Assembly (NCBI RefSeq): GCF_963924675.1
Contig: NC_089227.1
Span: 49,470,080 to 49,534,079 of the forward strand
Source: Phocoena phocoena
Lineage: Eukaryota > Chordata > Mammalia > Artiodactyla > Phocoenidae
Length of the DNA: 64,000 nucleotides
Direction: 5' to 3'
Shown one piece after another: positions 1 to 11,458 of the stretch. Numbering within the stretch: the first letter of the stretch is position 1; each line of letters opens with the position of its first letter. The position numbers were made by a program, and so were the translations under genes. The notes beneath the pieces are model-generated. The model worked only from the letters and a program-made list of their open reading frames with translations. It was not told the DNA's origin and did not search any database.

Positions 1-934
1 ATGAAACACAAATGCACGATAGCCTTCCTCTACTCCTATTTTATACCTGTGTGGAAGAGAATATCATTGTGGGATTGTTCATATACTCTAAGAAACTCTT
101 TCCTGAGTTAACTAAGCCATGGTTTCTAAGAGTCAAAGAAAGAAAACCCAAAGAATAATGGAGAGAGAATTCAATTGCTAGCTCTGAGGGGCTATAAAGA
201 AAAAGGGAATTCAATAAATTACTTCTAAATGTATATTCTTGCTTTCCTGATTTTACAAACAGGAATATAAGAGAAGAGGTTATTCATTTAAAAGTTTTAT
301 ATCTACTGTTGCTTTAGGTCAGATGAATACATCTCCATGAAATCTGGTTTTCCTATCTGGCTCCCTTCTCACTGTCCTTCACAGGCTTCCCTTCTTCTTT
401 CACCATTTAAAACCTGAAATCTGAAATCTGTGGGAGTTCACAATAGGGGTCTCAACACCTTGGAAACTACACAATTTTGTAAGTCTGTGAAATTTGGCAT
501 TTTCTAGAAGTCATCTGATTTTCAGAAAGGTCATCAATCCAAGTAGTTAAGAATCACTGCCTAAAATATTTATGTCCACCAAATTCCCAACTTTCTGAGC
601 CTTCTCTTTTCTCTCTACAGTATGATTTCATTCTTCTGTATGATTTCATTCACTCCCGTGGTTTCATGTGACACTGGTACATCCCAAATCTTTATCTTTA
701 AAGATCTAAAACTGTATTCCCAGTTACCTTCTAAATGTCTCTACTTCCAAGTGCCAGAGGCAGCATACTGTTTCAATATATCAAAAATGAAGCATCTTCT
801 TTTCCCCCAAATTGCCATTCTTTCTGTATTCCCTGTTTAAATGAATGGTCCTAGTATCTACCAACCTTAGCCAGAAAGCTAAACCCCATCCCAGACTTTT
901 TTCTCTTGCTTATTGCCCTGCCTAACATCCAGTC

Positions 935-1105
935 ATCGAGTTTCCTTTCTTTCTATCTCTCAAGCCCATTCTCTTCTCTCCTTCTTCCTTCTTCTCCCTT
1001 TTTCTCCCCTCCTCCTCCTCTTCCTCCTCCCCTTCTGCTTTCTCCTCTGCTTCCACCTTCTTCTTCTTTTACTCTGTCCTCTACTGCTACTACTGCTACT
1101 GTCAA
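935..1105 (+). repeat. Polypyrimidine tract (CTT/CCT-rich)
   Basis: About 170 bases of the + strand are nearly all C and T, with runs of CTT, CCT and TTC and few purine interruptions. The tract ends in short CTG/CTA repeats around 1084-1102. Such tracts can form triplex DNA. The long reading frames over it are low-complexity artefacts. Confidence 0.8.
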
Positions 1106-1411
1106 GTCTTTCTTAGACTCTTCTTTGCATGCAGACGAAGACAAGCCAGATTCCACCTGGGGACAACCTGGGGACAGGCTTGGACAGGAAGTGGTGGTCA
1201 GGGTTTCTGTGATTGGTAGAGGAACAAGTTTGCAAAAGGCGCCGCTCATTAATACCTTCTGCATTGGTGTCTTCTCTTTCTCTGTCTTTACAGCCCTGCT
1301 GCCTAGAATAGGGCCCGTTACATAGACAGAGTCAGTACATGTTTCTTTAATATATAAAGCAAGAATATAATCCTTGGAATTCTTAGGCCAAATTTTGCAG
1401 TACTTGGCCTT

Positions 1412-1560
1412 TGGGCCATGTGCATCAAAATCACCTGGGGAGGTCTAATAATGTATTTTCATTAAGATACCTCAGACCTATCAGATCAGGACCTGGCAGC
1501 TAGGATCTTGGATCTGATTATTTAGCAAGCACAACTGTGACACCCACTTGTTTAAGGTGG
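1412..1560. mobile_element. MER5-like hAT DNA transposon remnant
   Basis: The segment contains the phrase 'catcaaaatcacctgggg', characteristic of the terminal part of MER5-type nonautonomous hAT elements, followed by a degraded body. Identification is from memory of the consensus and divergence is high. Confidence 0.5.
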
Positions 1561-1845
1561 GTTTTTTTTTCTCCATAGCCTTTTGAATTTAATTTAAAAC
1601 TCTTAACGAGCCATTGAGAATGATAAGACTATTAAAAATTTACAGATTGATAAATATATGGTAGGTGGGGCCTTCCCAAGACTCCATGAAGTTAAGGGTA
1701 TTCATATTTGCAAAATCATTTCAGTACATTAGAATTTACATATTGGCATGGTGAGATTTTGTTTTTTATCGTATGAAGAAAATACCACACTCTCTAGAAG
1801 AGTGATATCCAGTGGAACTTTCTGCAATGAAGGAAATGTTTGATG

Positions 1846-2030
1846 TCTGCTCTATCCAGTATGGTAGTCCCTAGCCTCATTTGACTTTTGAGCACTTAAA
1901 ATATGGTTTATGCCACTGAGGAACTGAAGCTTTTATTTCATTTTATCTCTATTAACTTTAATTTAAATGTAAATAGCTGCATATGTCTAGTGGCTACCAT
2001 ATTGGATGATGCAGCTCTAGAATTTTTACC
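1846..2030. mobile_element. Nonautonomous hAT-type element with inverted ends
   Basis: The left end 'tatccagtatggtagtcc' and the right end 'ggctaccatattggatga' are imperfect inverted repeats flanking an AT-rich body. This is the layout of the mammalian hAT-Charlie MITE that begins 'ccaatatggtagccactag'. No coding capacity is visible. Confidence 0.55.
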
Positions 2031-3535
2031 TGAATTATGCTTCACTTAGGCAGTAGTTAATAACATATTTCCCTTATAGGTCCCCAAAGCATGTATGTGT
2101 TCAGGGTTATATAAATCAGGCACTCATTCATTCATTATTTAACACCTATTATGGGCCAAATACTCAGGTAAGCATTGAAAATGCCATTAAAAAAAAATAA
2201 TTCCTGCTAACAAGATGCTCACAATTCATATGGATGGCAGGCATGTATGTAAACAGCTAGCATTCTTTGCTTTCTATTTTACTAAATTTTTAATATGATT
2301 TAATGAGCTTTTCACCTCAGTGGTTAACTGAAACATAATTTTGAAACACACCATAATTAAGTATATAAAATAACTTTGTGGCAATCTGGATGTTCTCATA
2401 GACTTGCTCCTCATGCTCACTGCAAGTGAAAACATGGCTATACTATGTAGGTGTATACTGCAGTGAAGCCTTTCTTACTACCTAAACTTTCTCCATTAAT
2501 ATTTAGCCAAGATATTGTCATAGTATCAGAAGCCCCCAATATTTGATTAAGATCTTATTACCAAGGTCCAAAGACAGCTACAGTCTTAATATCAAATAAT
2601 TACCTTTTGTAAAATCTAAAAAACCTGTTTGACCAGTACAAAGACCAGACATTTGTTATTATTGTAAATAAGAAGAGCAGGTGCTTATTTTTCAGAAAGA
2701 TTCAATGTTGTCAACATTCATAACCTCTTTGTGGCTTTTAGAGCTGTTTTCCAGTCCCCAAATGTCCACAGATCTTAAACAGTGGCAAATAGCAAAGAAA
2801 ATGAGTAGTATTGATGTGTTTTAAGTATTTGATTTTTTTTAAAGCTTTCCAAATGAATTAATTTCTGCAATGCAGGTTAAGGGTACACCAAGCTACAGTG
2901 AAAAAAATGGACATCTCTTGTAACTATCAATTGAGCACTTACCATCCACTTTGATGAGCTACCTATATTAATATCTGTGGAAATTTTGAAATAATTTAGA
3001 GGGATAAGATACCTGCCTCTGAGATATTTTCAAAACCAAGTTGTGTTTGGCATAACCAGAGTCCAGTTATAAGGAATAGATGAACATTTGTTTTTAATGA
3101 GGCAAAGAATGTGGCCAATCAAAAAGTCTCAACAATAAGAAGTGGGAGGCAAAGGGAAAAGGAGTCAAAGATGACTCCAGGGTCACAAATATGGAAATAA
3201 AATAACAAAGTCTGGAAATAATCAAAAGTTTTATTAGGGACTTTCAGTTGGGGAGAAGAAGACTGGAGAATGTGACAATTAGCTCTATGTTTTCCTGCCT
3301 GTGTAAGACTAGACCAGATGGTGCCTTCCAGCTCTGTGGGCTATGATTCACATCTAATTTGAGATATCAGTTGACCTTTCTGTATCTTAGTAGAGATATC
3401 CTAAAGAAAACAGGGGAAATAGGCAAATTCACACAGCTAGTTGGTAATAAAATAGTATCTAAATTCAAAACCCTTTTTTTAACCACTGTATAAACTGTCT
3501 CCCTGGATGTTCTTAACTGAGAATATCAATATCTA

Positions 3536-3590
3536 AAAGATATGTCACATATATACAAGATATGTCACATATATGTACAAGATAGTGTGT
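3536..3590 (+). repeat. Short tandem duplication, about 25-bp unit
   Basis: The motif 'gatatgtcacatatat' occurs twice in succession, each time followed by a variant of 'acaagata'. It is a two-copy local duplication in intronic sequence. Confidence 0.7.
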
Positions 3591-5711
3591 ATTTTCTTAT
3601 CATCTTAACTAACTTCATGCTATATACAAAGATACTCTGGTTTGTCCAGACATGTGTATACTTTCATACTAGTGAGAAATTATGAAATATCTGTAACTAA
3701 AAGTAACAGCTAGCATATAAGTTTCAAGGAAAGAATAGCAATTAATGTAATAAATTAGCATTCATATTTTGGAAAAAGAATGATTTTATTACTTTAATTA
3801 AAGACTTCCTTGAATGCAAGTGTCCCTACTTTAAAATTTAACTGGGCCTAAATCACTATTGTGACATGCAATATGTATAAAATGAAAATGTTTATGATCA
3901 GAATGCAAATGTTCACATTTAATGAAAACATTCCACCGTATATACTATTAGAGTTCTCAAGAGCCACATGGCCATAGTTTGAGATTTAGCTATAGTAGAA
4001 ATATTTTTGTACATGATTCAGCAAAATCTATCATTTTTTCATATCTATTTCTATTGCACATTTTTCATAAAGAAAAGAATGGGAAAATTACACTACTCCT
4101 AGGCAGAAAGATAAATTTACTGATTTCTTCTAACTACCTAGAAATTTTTCTGGTTAAGATCTCCAGGAGGTGTATTTCACCTTGGACCATGGGATGTAAC
4201 AACTGAGATAAGCTGCAGCCCTGACATCCAGAACCTGAAACGTTAGGTGACATCCCATGAGCATCTAGCATAGAACCACGGTGTCTGTCAGTTGGGGCCA
4301 TAGTAGAGTGTGGAAATAGCATGCCTCCCCAGTAGGGCACCTTCATTTCCATAGGGACATGAATCAGCGGCTGTAATCAGCTAACAGATTGGATGGGAGA
4401 GATCTCAGGACTCCATTCTGATCTTGAAATAGACACGCTGACTGGAACATACGGCTATCCTGTTTTAGGTGCAGTCTCTCAAGCAGCAGGGTTGCGATGG
4501 ATACCACACCTCTTGCCTATATTTGCACTTAATATGTTATTTCATTTTATTTGTTTGTCAAAGGAGGGGGCAAATAGCATTTGCACTAGGGCTTTGGTAA
4601 ATGAGTCAGTCATGTTTAAATAATGAGGAGAGTGGCATGCTATGTGCTAAAGAGTACAAAACTCTCTGAAAGGAGGAAGAATGGGGCTCCTGCAAGTATC
4701 CAGAACTGCACTTGGGATCCCTATACATTCTTTGTGGCAATAGGGTCAGAATTTCCCTGCTGACTTATTTTCAAGTTGGGTTTTAGAAATCCATCTCTCT
4801 AAAATATACTTGCCTAGAGCTGACACAACGGCAACTGTGCCCCTTGATTTGATCCCAGAGATATCTGGCATTTTTATTTTGTGAATTTCAAATGCTGGAC
4901 CTGGTAAATCTTGTGTGTTCTGGTAGAGAGAAGCAGTGCTGAGCATAGAGAGCCGGGATGCTCTAGAAGAGAAGGGGGCCCAACAGGGAAGATCATTTGT
5001 TTCTGAGAAAAGGACTATCTCTATTCTTCATTCTCCAGGGAAAGGACACTTGGCCTTTGCCATAGCCAGGGTTTTAAGCTGACAGGTGCTGGTCACCTCA
5101 GGGTGGTTCTCTGATGGAGGGCTAACAGAGGCCAAGGGAGAGAGAGGAAAGAGGGCAATATGGAAGGAGTCTGAAGAAATAAAGAAATAATGGTAAAGGG
5201 AACGAGTTGGAGCCTCTGTAGGACAGAATGTACAAATTCAGTCATTTTAGGAAACACAAAATAAAAGGGACAAAAAGGTAAAAATAGAGAGGGGAGGAGA
5301 TGTATCTCATATAGTATGAGACATCCAGTCATTGTATGTTAAACCTATTACAAGGCCTCAGAATCCTGGAAGTGCCTGGCAAAGAGCTGATGTATGCCAT
5401 AGTGTAACTTCAGCATAAGAATGAGAAATACTCTGAAATAATACTTATTAGCATATTTTCAGGTTTAAGGGGGAAAAAATAGCTGACACTACAGTAAAAT
5501 ATTTTTCATTGTAAAGTTCACTGTTGAAACTGGACTAGAATAAATTAGCATTGAATTTTTTTTTTTAGGGACTAAGGGATATTGAATCTTAGTGAAGGCA
5601 GTCTGGCTATCAAGAAATGAGAGTCAGAGCACATCAAATCTGGTGTTAGAAAAGGTTAGAGGAAAAACTGAATATATTGGGGGCTACCTGCCAATTATGA
5701 AAACCATTCTT

Positions 5712-6079
5712 GGGCTTCCCTGGTGGCACAGTGGTTAGGTATCCGCCTGCCAATGCTGGGGACACAGATTCAAGCCCTGGTCCGGGAGGATCCCACATGC
5801 CACGGAGCAACGAAGCCCGTGTGCCACAACTACTGACCCTGCACTCTAGAGCCCACGAGCCACAACTACTGAGCCCGCATGCTACAACTACTGAAGCCCT
5901 CACACCTGGAGCCTGTGCTCCACAACAAGAGAAGCCGCCACAATGAGAAGCCCGTGCATAGCAATGAAGAGTAGCCCCTGCTCTCCACAACTAAAGAAAG
6001 CCTGCACGCAACAAAGACCCAATGCAGCCAAAAATAAATAAAAAAATTTATTTTAAAAAAGAAAAGAAAAGCCTGGGAG
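5712..6079 (+). mobile_element. CHR-type tRNA-derived SINE, long form
   Basis: It opens with 'gggcttccctggtggcac', carries a degenerate B-box-like 'gattcaagccc', has repeated 'ccacaactactga' units in the body and ends in an A-rich tail. Near-identical 12-base flanks ('aaaaccattctt' before, 'aaaactattctt' after 6079) look like the target-site duplication. The long tRNA-unrelated body separates it from the short form elsewhere in the window. Confidence 0.88.
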
Positions 6080-6634
6080 AAAACTATTCTTTGACCATGG
6101 ATCAACAGCAAAAAATTAAATTTGCAGTCAGGGAAAAAACTATGTTCCAGTCCCAGTTCTAGGACTTACTGACTGTGGCCAATATTTTCATTTCTCTGAA
6201 ACTGTTTCTTTATCTGTACCTATAAATGACACTTTAAATTTCTTTATTATTTTCATTATTACTGATATGATATATCTGTACCAAATAAATGGGAAACAAA
6301 TGTACATTTGGTTTTATATACATATAATGCACATACATTTAATTGTGCATATCTGAAAATTGTGTAGTTTTGATTTTAGTATTGGATCTAAAATAAAGAA
6401 ATAAGAGAATTCTCTTGATAAGAGTGGTGCCCAACTCATATGCTGTGTCTTAAATCATGCCATTTTATTATTTAGTATTTCTTAACAACTTTTTCTTCTT
6501 TATTACTTTGCTTTTGTATCACTGCTTGTGTCTCAAGAGACCATTCTATTTACCTTTATCTTATTGACAACCACAGCAGAGTATGGGTCCTTCTGAATTT
6601 ATACTTTAGAAGCATGCACCTATATATAGGGTCA

Positions 6635-6870
6635 TTTTTTTTTAAATCTCAACAAATTTCAAAAGATTTATATCAAGCAGAGTATGCATTCTAAATAGAG
6701 TGGAATTCAACTAAAAAAATCAAGAAAGAAAACTCCCAGGCATGAGGAAATTAAACAATATGCTTCTAAATAATCTCTAGGATAAATAAGAAATCACAAT
6801 GAATATTATAAAATATTTTGAACTTAATAATAATGAAAATACTTTTCAAAACTCAGGGGATGTTGTTCAG
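6635..6870 (+). mobile_element. Ancient L1 ORF2 fragment
   Basis: The run around 6730-6860 (gaggaaattaaacaatatgc, then aagaaatcacaatgaatatt, then ttgaacttaataataatg) parallels the L1 ORF2 region that encodes the stretch after the endonuclease domain; compare the younger copy at 44250-44350. It is too decayed for a usable frame. Confidence 0.55.
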
Positions 6871-8694
6871 TTAATAAGATTGTCTACACATACGGAAGTG
6901 ATGGAGAAATTGTTGATTGTTACACTTAAGAAAGTGATGGAGATGATAATACAGATTAAATTTAAAAGTGCATTGTTTCTGTAGCCATTACATTACATAT
7001 GGCGAAAAAAAATTGAGTTCTCCCGGTATTCAAAATCTATTTTCCAATTTAGCAAAGAAGCCATTCACATCACTGTTAAATGAAATTCCAATGAATGTCA
7101 TTGTTGTTTCACTTTCATCTTAATACATATCAGCCAGCGTTCGTGTTGAAGCTACACTTGTTCATCTATGATGTAAACTATCTCTTTGCTGAATTGGATA
7201 GTAACCAAGCATTTATTTGAAGTATAATTGTTTCAAAGCATGGTTGCATATCACCCACAGGTTGAAAATGCAAGAGTTCAGCAAAAATCAACAAAAGCAT
7301 TCCATGAGAATCAATTAGATATATGGAATTAACAATAAAGAGTACTGCATATTTTATTATTAATTCTAAATTAGGCTACACATCCTTCATATCAGTAAAA
7401 TTTATAACTTTTGTATGTATATGTGTGCATATAATTCTTTTTGATACTCAGTTACTAACATACCATTGGGTATAGTGTCCTATTTACATAAACTTCATGT
7501 AAAACTCTTTGGCTGCCTCGAGTCATATAATATCTGAGCAACAAAAGAACTTAAAAACCAATCATTCAGGCCTCCTCCTTTTACTACTGGAAAAATCCAG
7601 ACCCTTAGAGTCAAGTGGCTCATTCAAAGCTTCCCAGCTCTTTAGAGAGAACAAACCTGTGAAGTAGGAACACAGTATCTGAAGAAAGGCTAAGACCTCA
7701 CACAGAGATCACCCAAATGCTAAAGTAGTTACAAACCTAAAGCTCAGCATTCTAACAGTGGAAGAATATAACAAATTATTAACCAAGAGAAAAGGAGGAA
7801 AAATAACATTTCTAATAAGTTTTGTGATGTTCTGGTCTAGATCAGAACCAATAAATTGCCATTCTAGTCCATTTTATACTACCTTGCATTTATTTCTTCC
7901 ACCCAAAGCTAAAAGGACTTTACCTTAAAATCTGTTTAAAAGCAATAAATATTACACAGCTATTGTAATCCCATAAAAAGAACATTTTAAGAGCACAATT
8001 CTCTGAATGCATATCAGAAATTTATAAATATACGATCTGAGATGGTAAAGATTTTTGGTGATGAAAAGCAACCTGCTTAAACTCTTAAGGACTTAAAGGG
8101 AGTACAAGAACAGTATTACATGGGAAAATTAGAGGAGATAGCATGATTTCCATGACTTTTTAACTGGAGTTTAACATATATGATCTACACTACATTATGA
8201 AAAGATTCTGGGAAGATTAAAAAGTGAAAGCATTGTAGGTAGAAAAGCTGAGAGTACATATAGGTCCACAATGAAAGAAAGGAAAGATTAAGGTTTCATC
8301 CTTATCTTGGCTGCTGGAGACCTCAGTAGAGGCTTTGTGGTGGAAGACAACATGGTGCAGGCTGGATATTTATTGCAGAGTTGAGTCCACACCATGTTCT
8401 TCACCACACCCAGATCCTCCAAGCTGTTCTCCACCACGGCAGAAGGGAAGTGACATCCCATAACTTTCACTTCCACATTAAACTGGACAGAGACAGGCAA
8501 CTGCCACCATTCATTTCCACATCAATGTCTGATTCACATGATAACATGGAAGACATCTGTTACTTGCTTTTGTTGAAGGCCACACAACTTTCCACTTTAT
8601 AGATTAACTCTCTGACTAAGCATGTTATAGTCTGGAACTGGTGTTAACATTGCCATACTTAGTAAGTTTTGTCAAAACAGCATCAAAGTGAGGC

Positions 8695-8885
8695 AGCACA
8701 AAGTGTCAAGAGTCTGGGGGCACATCTGGACTTTGCCACTTACTACCTGAGTGACCTCAGGCAAGCCTCAGATTCCCATCTCTAAAAGGGGATAATAATA
8801 TTACCTCCCTAATAACATTGTTGTGAACATTCCATGGGTTAATACGTATCATGTGCTCTTAGAAGAGTCTGATGTATTATAAGCA
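8695..8885 (+). mobile_element. MIR SINE
   Basis: It includes the MIR core phrase 'tttgccacttactacctg' followed by 'gtgacctcaggcaagcctca' and 'ttcccatctctaaaagggg'. This ancient CORE-SINE is common across mammals and lies in the sense orientation in a HEPACAM2 intron. Confidence 0.8.
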
Positions 8886-9385
8886 CTCAGCAAGTGTTAG
8901 CTTTTAGCACTATATTTTATATAGAGATATTAACAAAAGGAATGACTTGCAAAACAGTGAATTGTAGTCAAAGGTGGCACTTTAAATGTCTTATTGACAA
9001 TCATACACACATTCTATTTTAGGGATTAAAATTTCTTTATTGGTCAAAAATTAGTAATTATTTGAAATGAACACCTCCCCTCTCACACCTTTAACTACAT
9101 ACCACTGCCCTAGAAAATCCACATACCTGAACAATGTTAAAAGAGTGAGATGGAAAGAGAGAGAACAACCTAGCATCTGGGGATATTTTATACAATGAGA
9201 TCCAACAGATCCAAGCTAAATGCTGGTGAACACTATTGAAAAGTATGATATGAGCTATTTGCTACATCTAGTACAACATATTGGTATTATCCTGGACAGC
9301 TCACCACATTTCCAATCACAAATATCCTTAGAGAGTTTAGTATGTATTCTAAAATAAGTGCCTGCCTGTTTGGTCTCACTCAGAC

Positions 9386-9412
9386 TTCTCTTTCTCTCTC
9401 TCTCTCTCTCTC

Positions 9413-9480
<68 letters not shown>
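9386..9480 (+). repeat. Compound (TC)n(TA)n microsatellite
   Basis: About 58 bases of TC/CTCT repeat run directly into about 34 bases of TA repeat, ending 90 bases before the transmembrane exon of HEPACAM2. It is likely length-polymorphic. Confidence 0.95.
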
Positions 9481-9483
<3 letters not shown>

Positions 9484-9570
9484 TTGCAGTACTGTACCAT
9501 TTAGGATTTATTTATTTAGGATCAATTTATTATTGATCTTTAATAAAAATATATTTGTCTTTTTATTTAG

Positions 9571-9696
9571 GAATAGAGAAACTTGCACAAAAAGGGAAAT
9601 CATTGTCCCCTTTAGCAAGTATAACTGGAATATCACTCTTTTTGATTATATCCATGTGTCTTCTCCTCCTATGGAAAAAATATCAACCCTACAAAG
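9571..9696 (+). CDS. HEPACAM2: HEPACAM2 transmembrane exon (partial gene)
   Basis: The exon follows the acceptor 'tttttatttag' and ends at the donor AAAG/gtaggt. It supplies two bases of a split Gly codon, 41 full codons and one base of the next. The peptide starts IEKLAQKGKSLSPLAS, then has a hydrophobic helix (about ITGISLFLIISMCLLLLW) and a basic stop-transfer segment (KKYQPYK). I recognise it as the juxtamembrane and transmembrane part of HEPACAM family member 2, a type I immunoglobulin-superfamily adhesion protein reported in Golgi/centrosome and mitotic spindle biology. The frame is open and the phases match the next exon, so the gene looks functional. The Ig-domain exons must lie left of the window. 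Confidence 0.93.
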
Positions 9697-9784
9697 GTAG
9701 GTTAAAATTTTTTTTTTTAATTTTGAATGGTTTTATATGTGCACTAAAGTGTATCTTACTGTGTTTCTTCTTTTTTGGTTTTAG

Positions 9785-9809
9785 TTATAAAGCAAAAGCT
9801 AGAAGGCAG
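9785..9809 (+). CDS. HEPACAM2: HEPACAM2 25-nt microexon, cytoplasmic tail
   Basis: The exon lies between acceptor 'ttggttttag' and donor CAG/gtaatg. It completes Val from the preceding exon and encodes VIKQKLEGR, with the final Arg codon split into the next exon. The flanking introns are only 88 and 92 bases. The residues match the human HEPACAM2 tail as I remember it. At 25 nt it is a microexon and easily missed by gene predictors, but skipping it alone would shift the frame. Confidence 0.9.
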
Positions 9810-9901
9810 GTAATGCATATGTTTCTATGAAAATAATTTTTCTCTTGAATGCTTTTTCCTCAATGATTAAGGCTGACAGAAACACCAATTTGTCTTTTCA
9901 G

Positions 9902-9939
9902 GCCAGAAACCGAATACAGGAAAGCTCAAACGTTTTCAG
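9902..9939 (+). CDS. HEPACAM2: HEPACAM2 38-nt cytoplasmic exon
   Basis: Acceptor 'tcttttcag' and donor TCAG/gtaatg bracket a 38-nt exon giving PETEYRKAQTFS, with a Gly codon split into the next exon. Phases 2 (in) and 1 (out) agree with both neighbours. The segment is a charged, tyrosine-containing part of the intracellular tail and matches the remembered human protein exactly. Confidence 0.9.
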
Positions 9940-9959
9940 GTAATGGCTGGGCTGAGAGG

Positions 9960-10100
9960 GGCTGTTATCAATATTAATTGATTATTATCAACATTAATAT
10001 TAATTGATATGTTTTCAATATTGATATTGAATGTTATCAACATTAATATTAATGTATATTAATATATATTGTTGATATTAATTATATATGTAAAATGTAC
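9960..10100 (+). repeat. AATATT-rich imperfect tandem array
   Basis: The units 'tatcaacattaatattaat', 'ttcaatattgatattgaa' and similar recur about five times in 140 bases with inverted symmetry (aatatt centres). It sits 20 bases after a HEPACAM2 donor and could form hairpins. I know no named family for it. Confidence 0.7.
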
Positions 10101-10234
10101 TAGTTACATAACAGAATTCACATGAGATAACACTAACACTCCCTTCCCAGGATGACTGCCCTCACTTCACAAAGTTCTATCCCTTGTATTAGTTTTATGT
10201 AAGTCACACAGGCCTGTAAGATAAGCCTGAAAGG

Positions 10235-10335
10235 CACTTTCAACTCCATTCCACAGACAAGAGAACTAAGGCTCAGAGAGACTGTCACTTGCCCGCCATC
10301 ACTGAGTTCTGCTGAATCCTGTTCCATTGATCCTC
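10235..10335 (-). mobile_element. MIR fragment
   Basis: The phrase 'aactaaggctcagagaga' followed by 'tcacttgcccg' is the reverse of the MIR core. It lies within the HEPACAM2 intron 9940-11384. Confidence 0.6.
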
Positions 10336-10514
10336 TTATTATTTTGAAAATGCCCAAGGGTTCTCTCACTGTGTCAGTTCCTAAAGGAGATACAGTGCTG
10401 GCAGCTCCTTCCCAGGGAGAAGAGGAAAGGGAGGTCCCACAGGTTTGCTGCTTCTCTGTCCCCAGCGGTGCCCCTCACTTCTGACTCCCTACTGAGTTGT
10501 TATAAGTTAACAGT

Positions 10515-10740
10515 GGGGCTTTTGCTCAGGCCTTGGAGTCAGAGGAGCTGGGTTTCTATCCCATCTGTGCCACTTTCCCCCAATGTCACCTTGGGAAAAT
10601 TAATTATTTTTCCTGACCTCAACTCATGTATACAATAGAGATCATAACTTCCCCTCAGGGTTGCTCTGAGAATTAAATCCAGTAATGTAGGTGGAGTGCC
10701 TAATGCAATGCCTGGATGCTCAGTAAACATGGGTCTTCTT
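10515..10740 (+). mobile_element. MIR SINE
   Basis: The order 'ggagtcagaggagctgggtt', 'tgtgccactttcccc', 'tcaccttgggaaaat' and 'ctcagtaaacatgggt' follows the MIR layout. The element is diverged but close to full length, in the sense orientation. Confidence 0.7.
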
Positions 10741-11057
10741 CCTCTTGTCTAGTCCTTTCTCACAAATGATAAACCGTCAGAGTTCAGAAAGGCCCCAGAG
10801 ACCACCTGGTTCCTCCCAACCACCCCATTCCTGTCATTTTACTGATGATAGTTTAGGTGACATCGGACTTGTTTTCTGTTTTGTATGTATGGGCAGCAAT
10901 AGTTGCTTATTTATTCTTATTAGTCCTGGTGGACTTTGTTAGATCTAGCAGAGTACAGTAGATATTATGGGTGGATTAAGAGCTGCTGTGATTGACAGAT
11001 TGAAGCCTTGGTGTTTATAAGTGTCTGGTAACTGAGAGTTACAAAGAACAAGGCTGC

Positions 11058-11140
11058 CCACATGTATTTATATAATATAATATAATATATATATTAATAT
11101 TATATTATTTATAAACAGTGTATTAATATATAATACACTG
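11058..11140. repeat. TA/AATA low-complexity block
   Basis: Runs of tataatataatataatatatatat and their inverse lie in the intron between the third and fourth HEPACAM2 exons of this window. It has AT-only palindromic character and no gene content. Confidence 0.8.
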
Positions 11141-11384
11141 TTTCCACATCAGACTTTAAGAATAATTGTCCCAATTCAGTTTCAGTTCTGAGCTTCAACA
11201 GGAGTGATTTCCAATACTATTTAGTGGCAGCATGACTATAGGGGATTAAGAAATGTTAAATTGGTTTTATACACATACCACTTGAAGCAAACCATGAAGA
11301 TAAGTTTTATAAAGGTTTTTCTAAAAAATAGCAATAGCAATTTGAGGCATTTGGTTTGTAAGTAGTATTTGTTTTCCATTTCAG

Positions 11385-11458
11385 GCCACGAAGATGCTCT
11401 GGATGACTTTGGAATATATGAATTTGTTGCTTTTCCAGATGCTTCTGGTGTTCCCAGG
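11385..11458 (+). CDS. HEPACAM2: HEPACAM2 cytoplasmic exon with tyrosine motif
   Basis: The acceptor is 'ttccatttcag'. The exon completes Gly and reads HEDALDDFGIYEFVAFPDAS then GVPR, ending exactly on a codon. The donor is AGG/gttggt, which has GT but a weak +3 to +6 context. The remembered human sequence has VSGVSR where this has ASGVPR. The acidic run followed by GIYEFV supplies one of two tail tyrosines in a YxxV/I setting that could bind SH2 domains; that role is inferred from the motif only. Confidence 0.92.

Larger units (their letters stand above)
1..9570 (+). other. HEPACAM2: HEPACAM2 intron (upstream of the transmembrane exon)
   Basis: No Ig-domain coding exon of HEPACAM2 could be found here on the + strand, yet the next exon begins mid-codon after an acceptor. 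The stretch is therefore read as the 3' part of a long intron. It contains a pyrimidine tract, hAT-type relics, a CHR SINE, an L1 fragment, a MIR and a TC/TA microsatellite, listed separately. Parts between these (about 2031-5711, 6870-8690 and 8880-9385) show nothing I can name except weak MIR/L2-like scraps near 3100-3330 and 7560-7640. That it is intron is an inference. Confidence 0.7.

Noticed and set aside
906..1325. 139-codon proline/serine/leucine-rich frame
   Set aside because: Produced by the CT microsatellite-like tract, with frames open on both strands.
5712..5800. tRNA gene
   Set aside because: The A- and B-box-like text is the tRNA-derived head of a SINE; no cloverleaf or proper acceptor stem closes.
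5646..5990. Open frames across SINEs here and at 31005-31340, 37031-37530, 39412-39847, 50861-51230, 51222-51737, 53543-53894 and 63604-63972
   Set aside because: They translate the GC-rich CHR SINE body (recurring [19 protein letters not shown] or the antisense equivalent) and are not genes.
8288..8500. Reverse-strand processed pseudogene (70-codon frame)
   Set aside because: The composition looks coding-like but I recognise no protein, and no A tail or target duplication is visible.
9386..9480. Regulatory or CRISPR-like array
   Set aside because: Simple dinucleotide repeats without unique spacers.
1..9570. HEPACAM2 Ig-domain exons
   Set aside because: I searched the + strand for the Ig-fold cysteine and tryptophan contexts and flanking splice sites and found none; they are presumed to lie left of the window.
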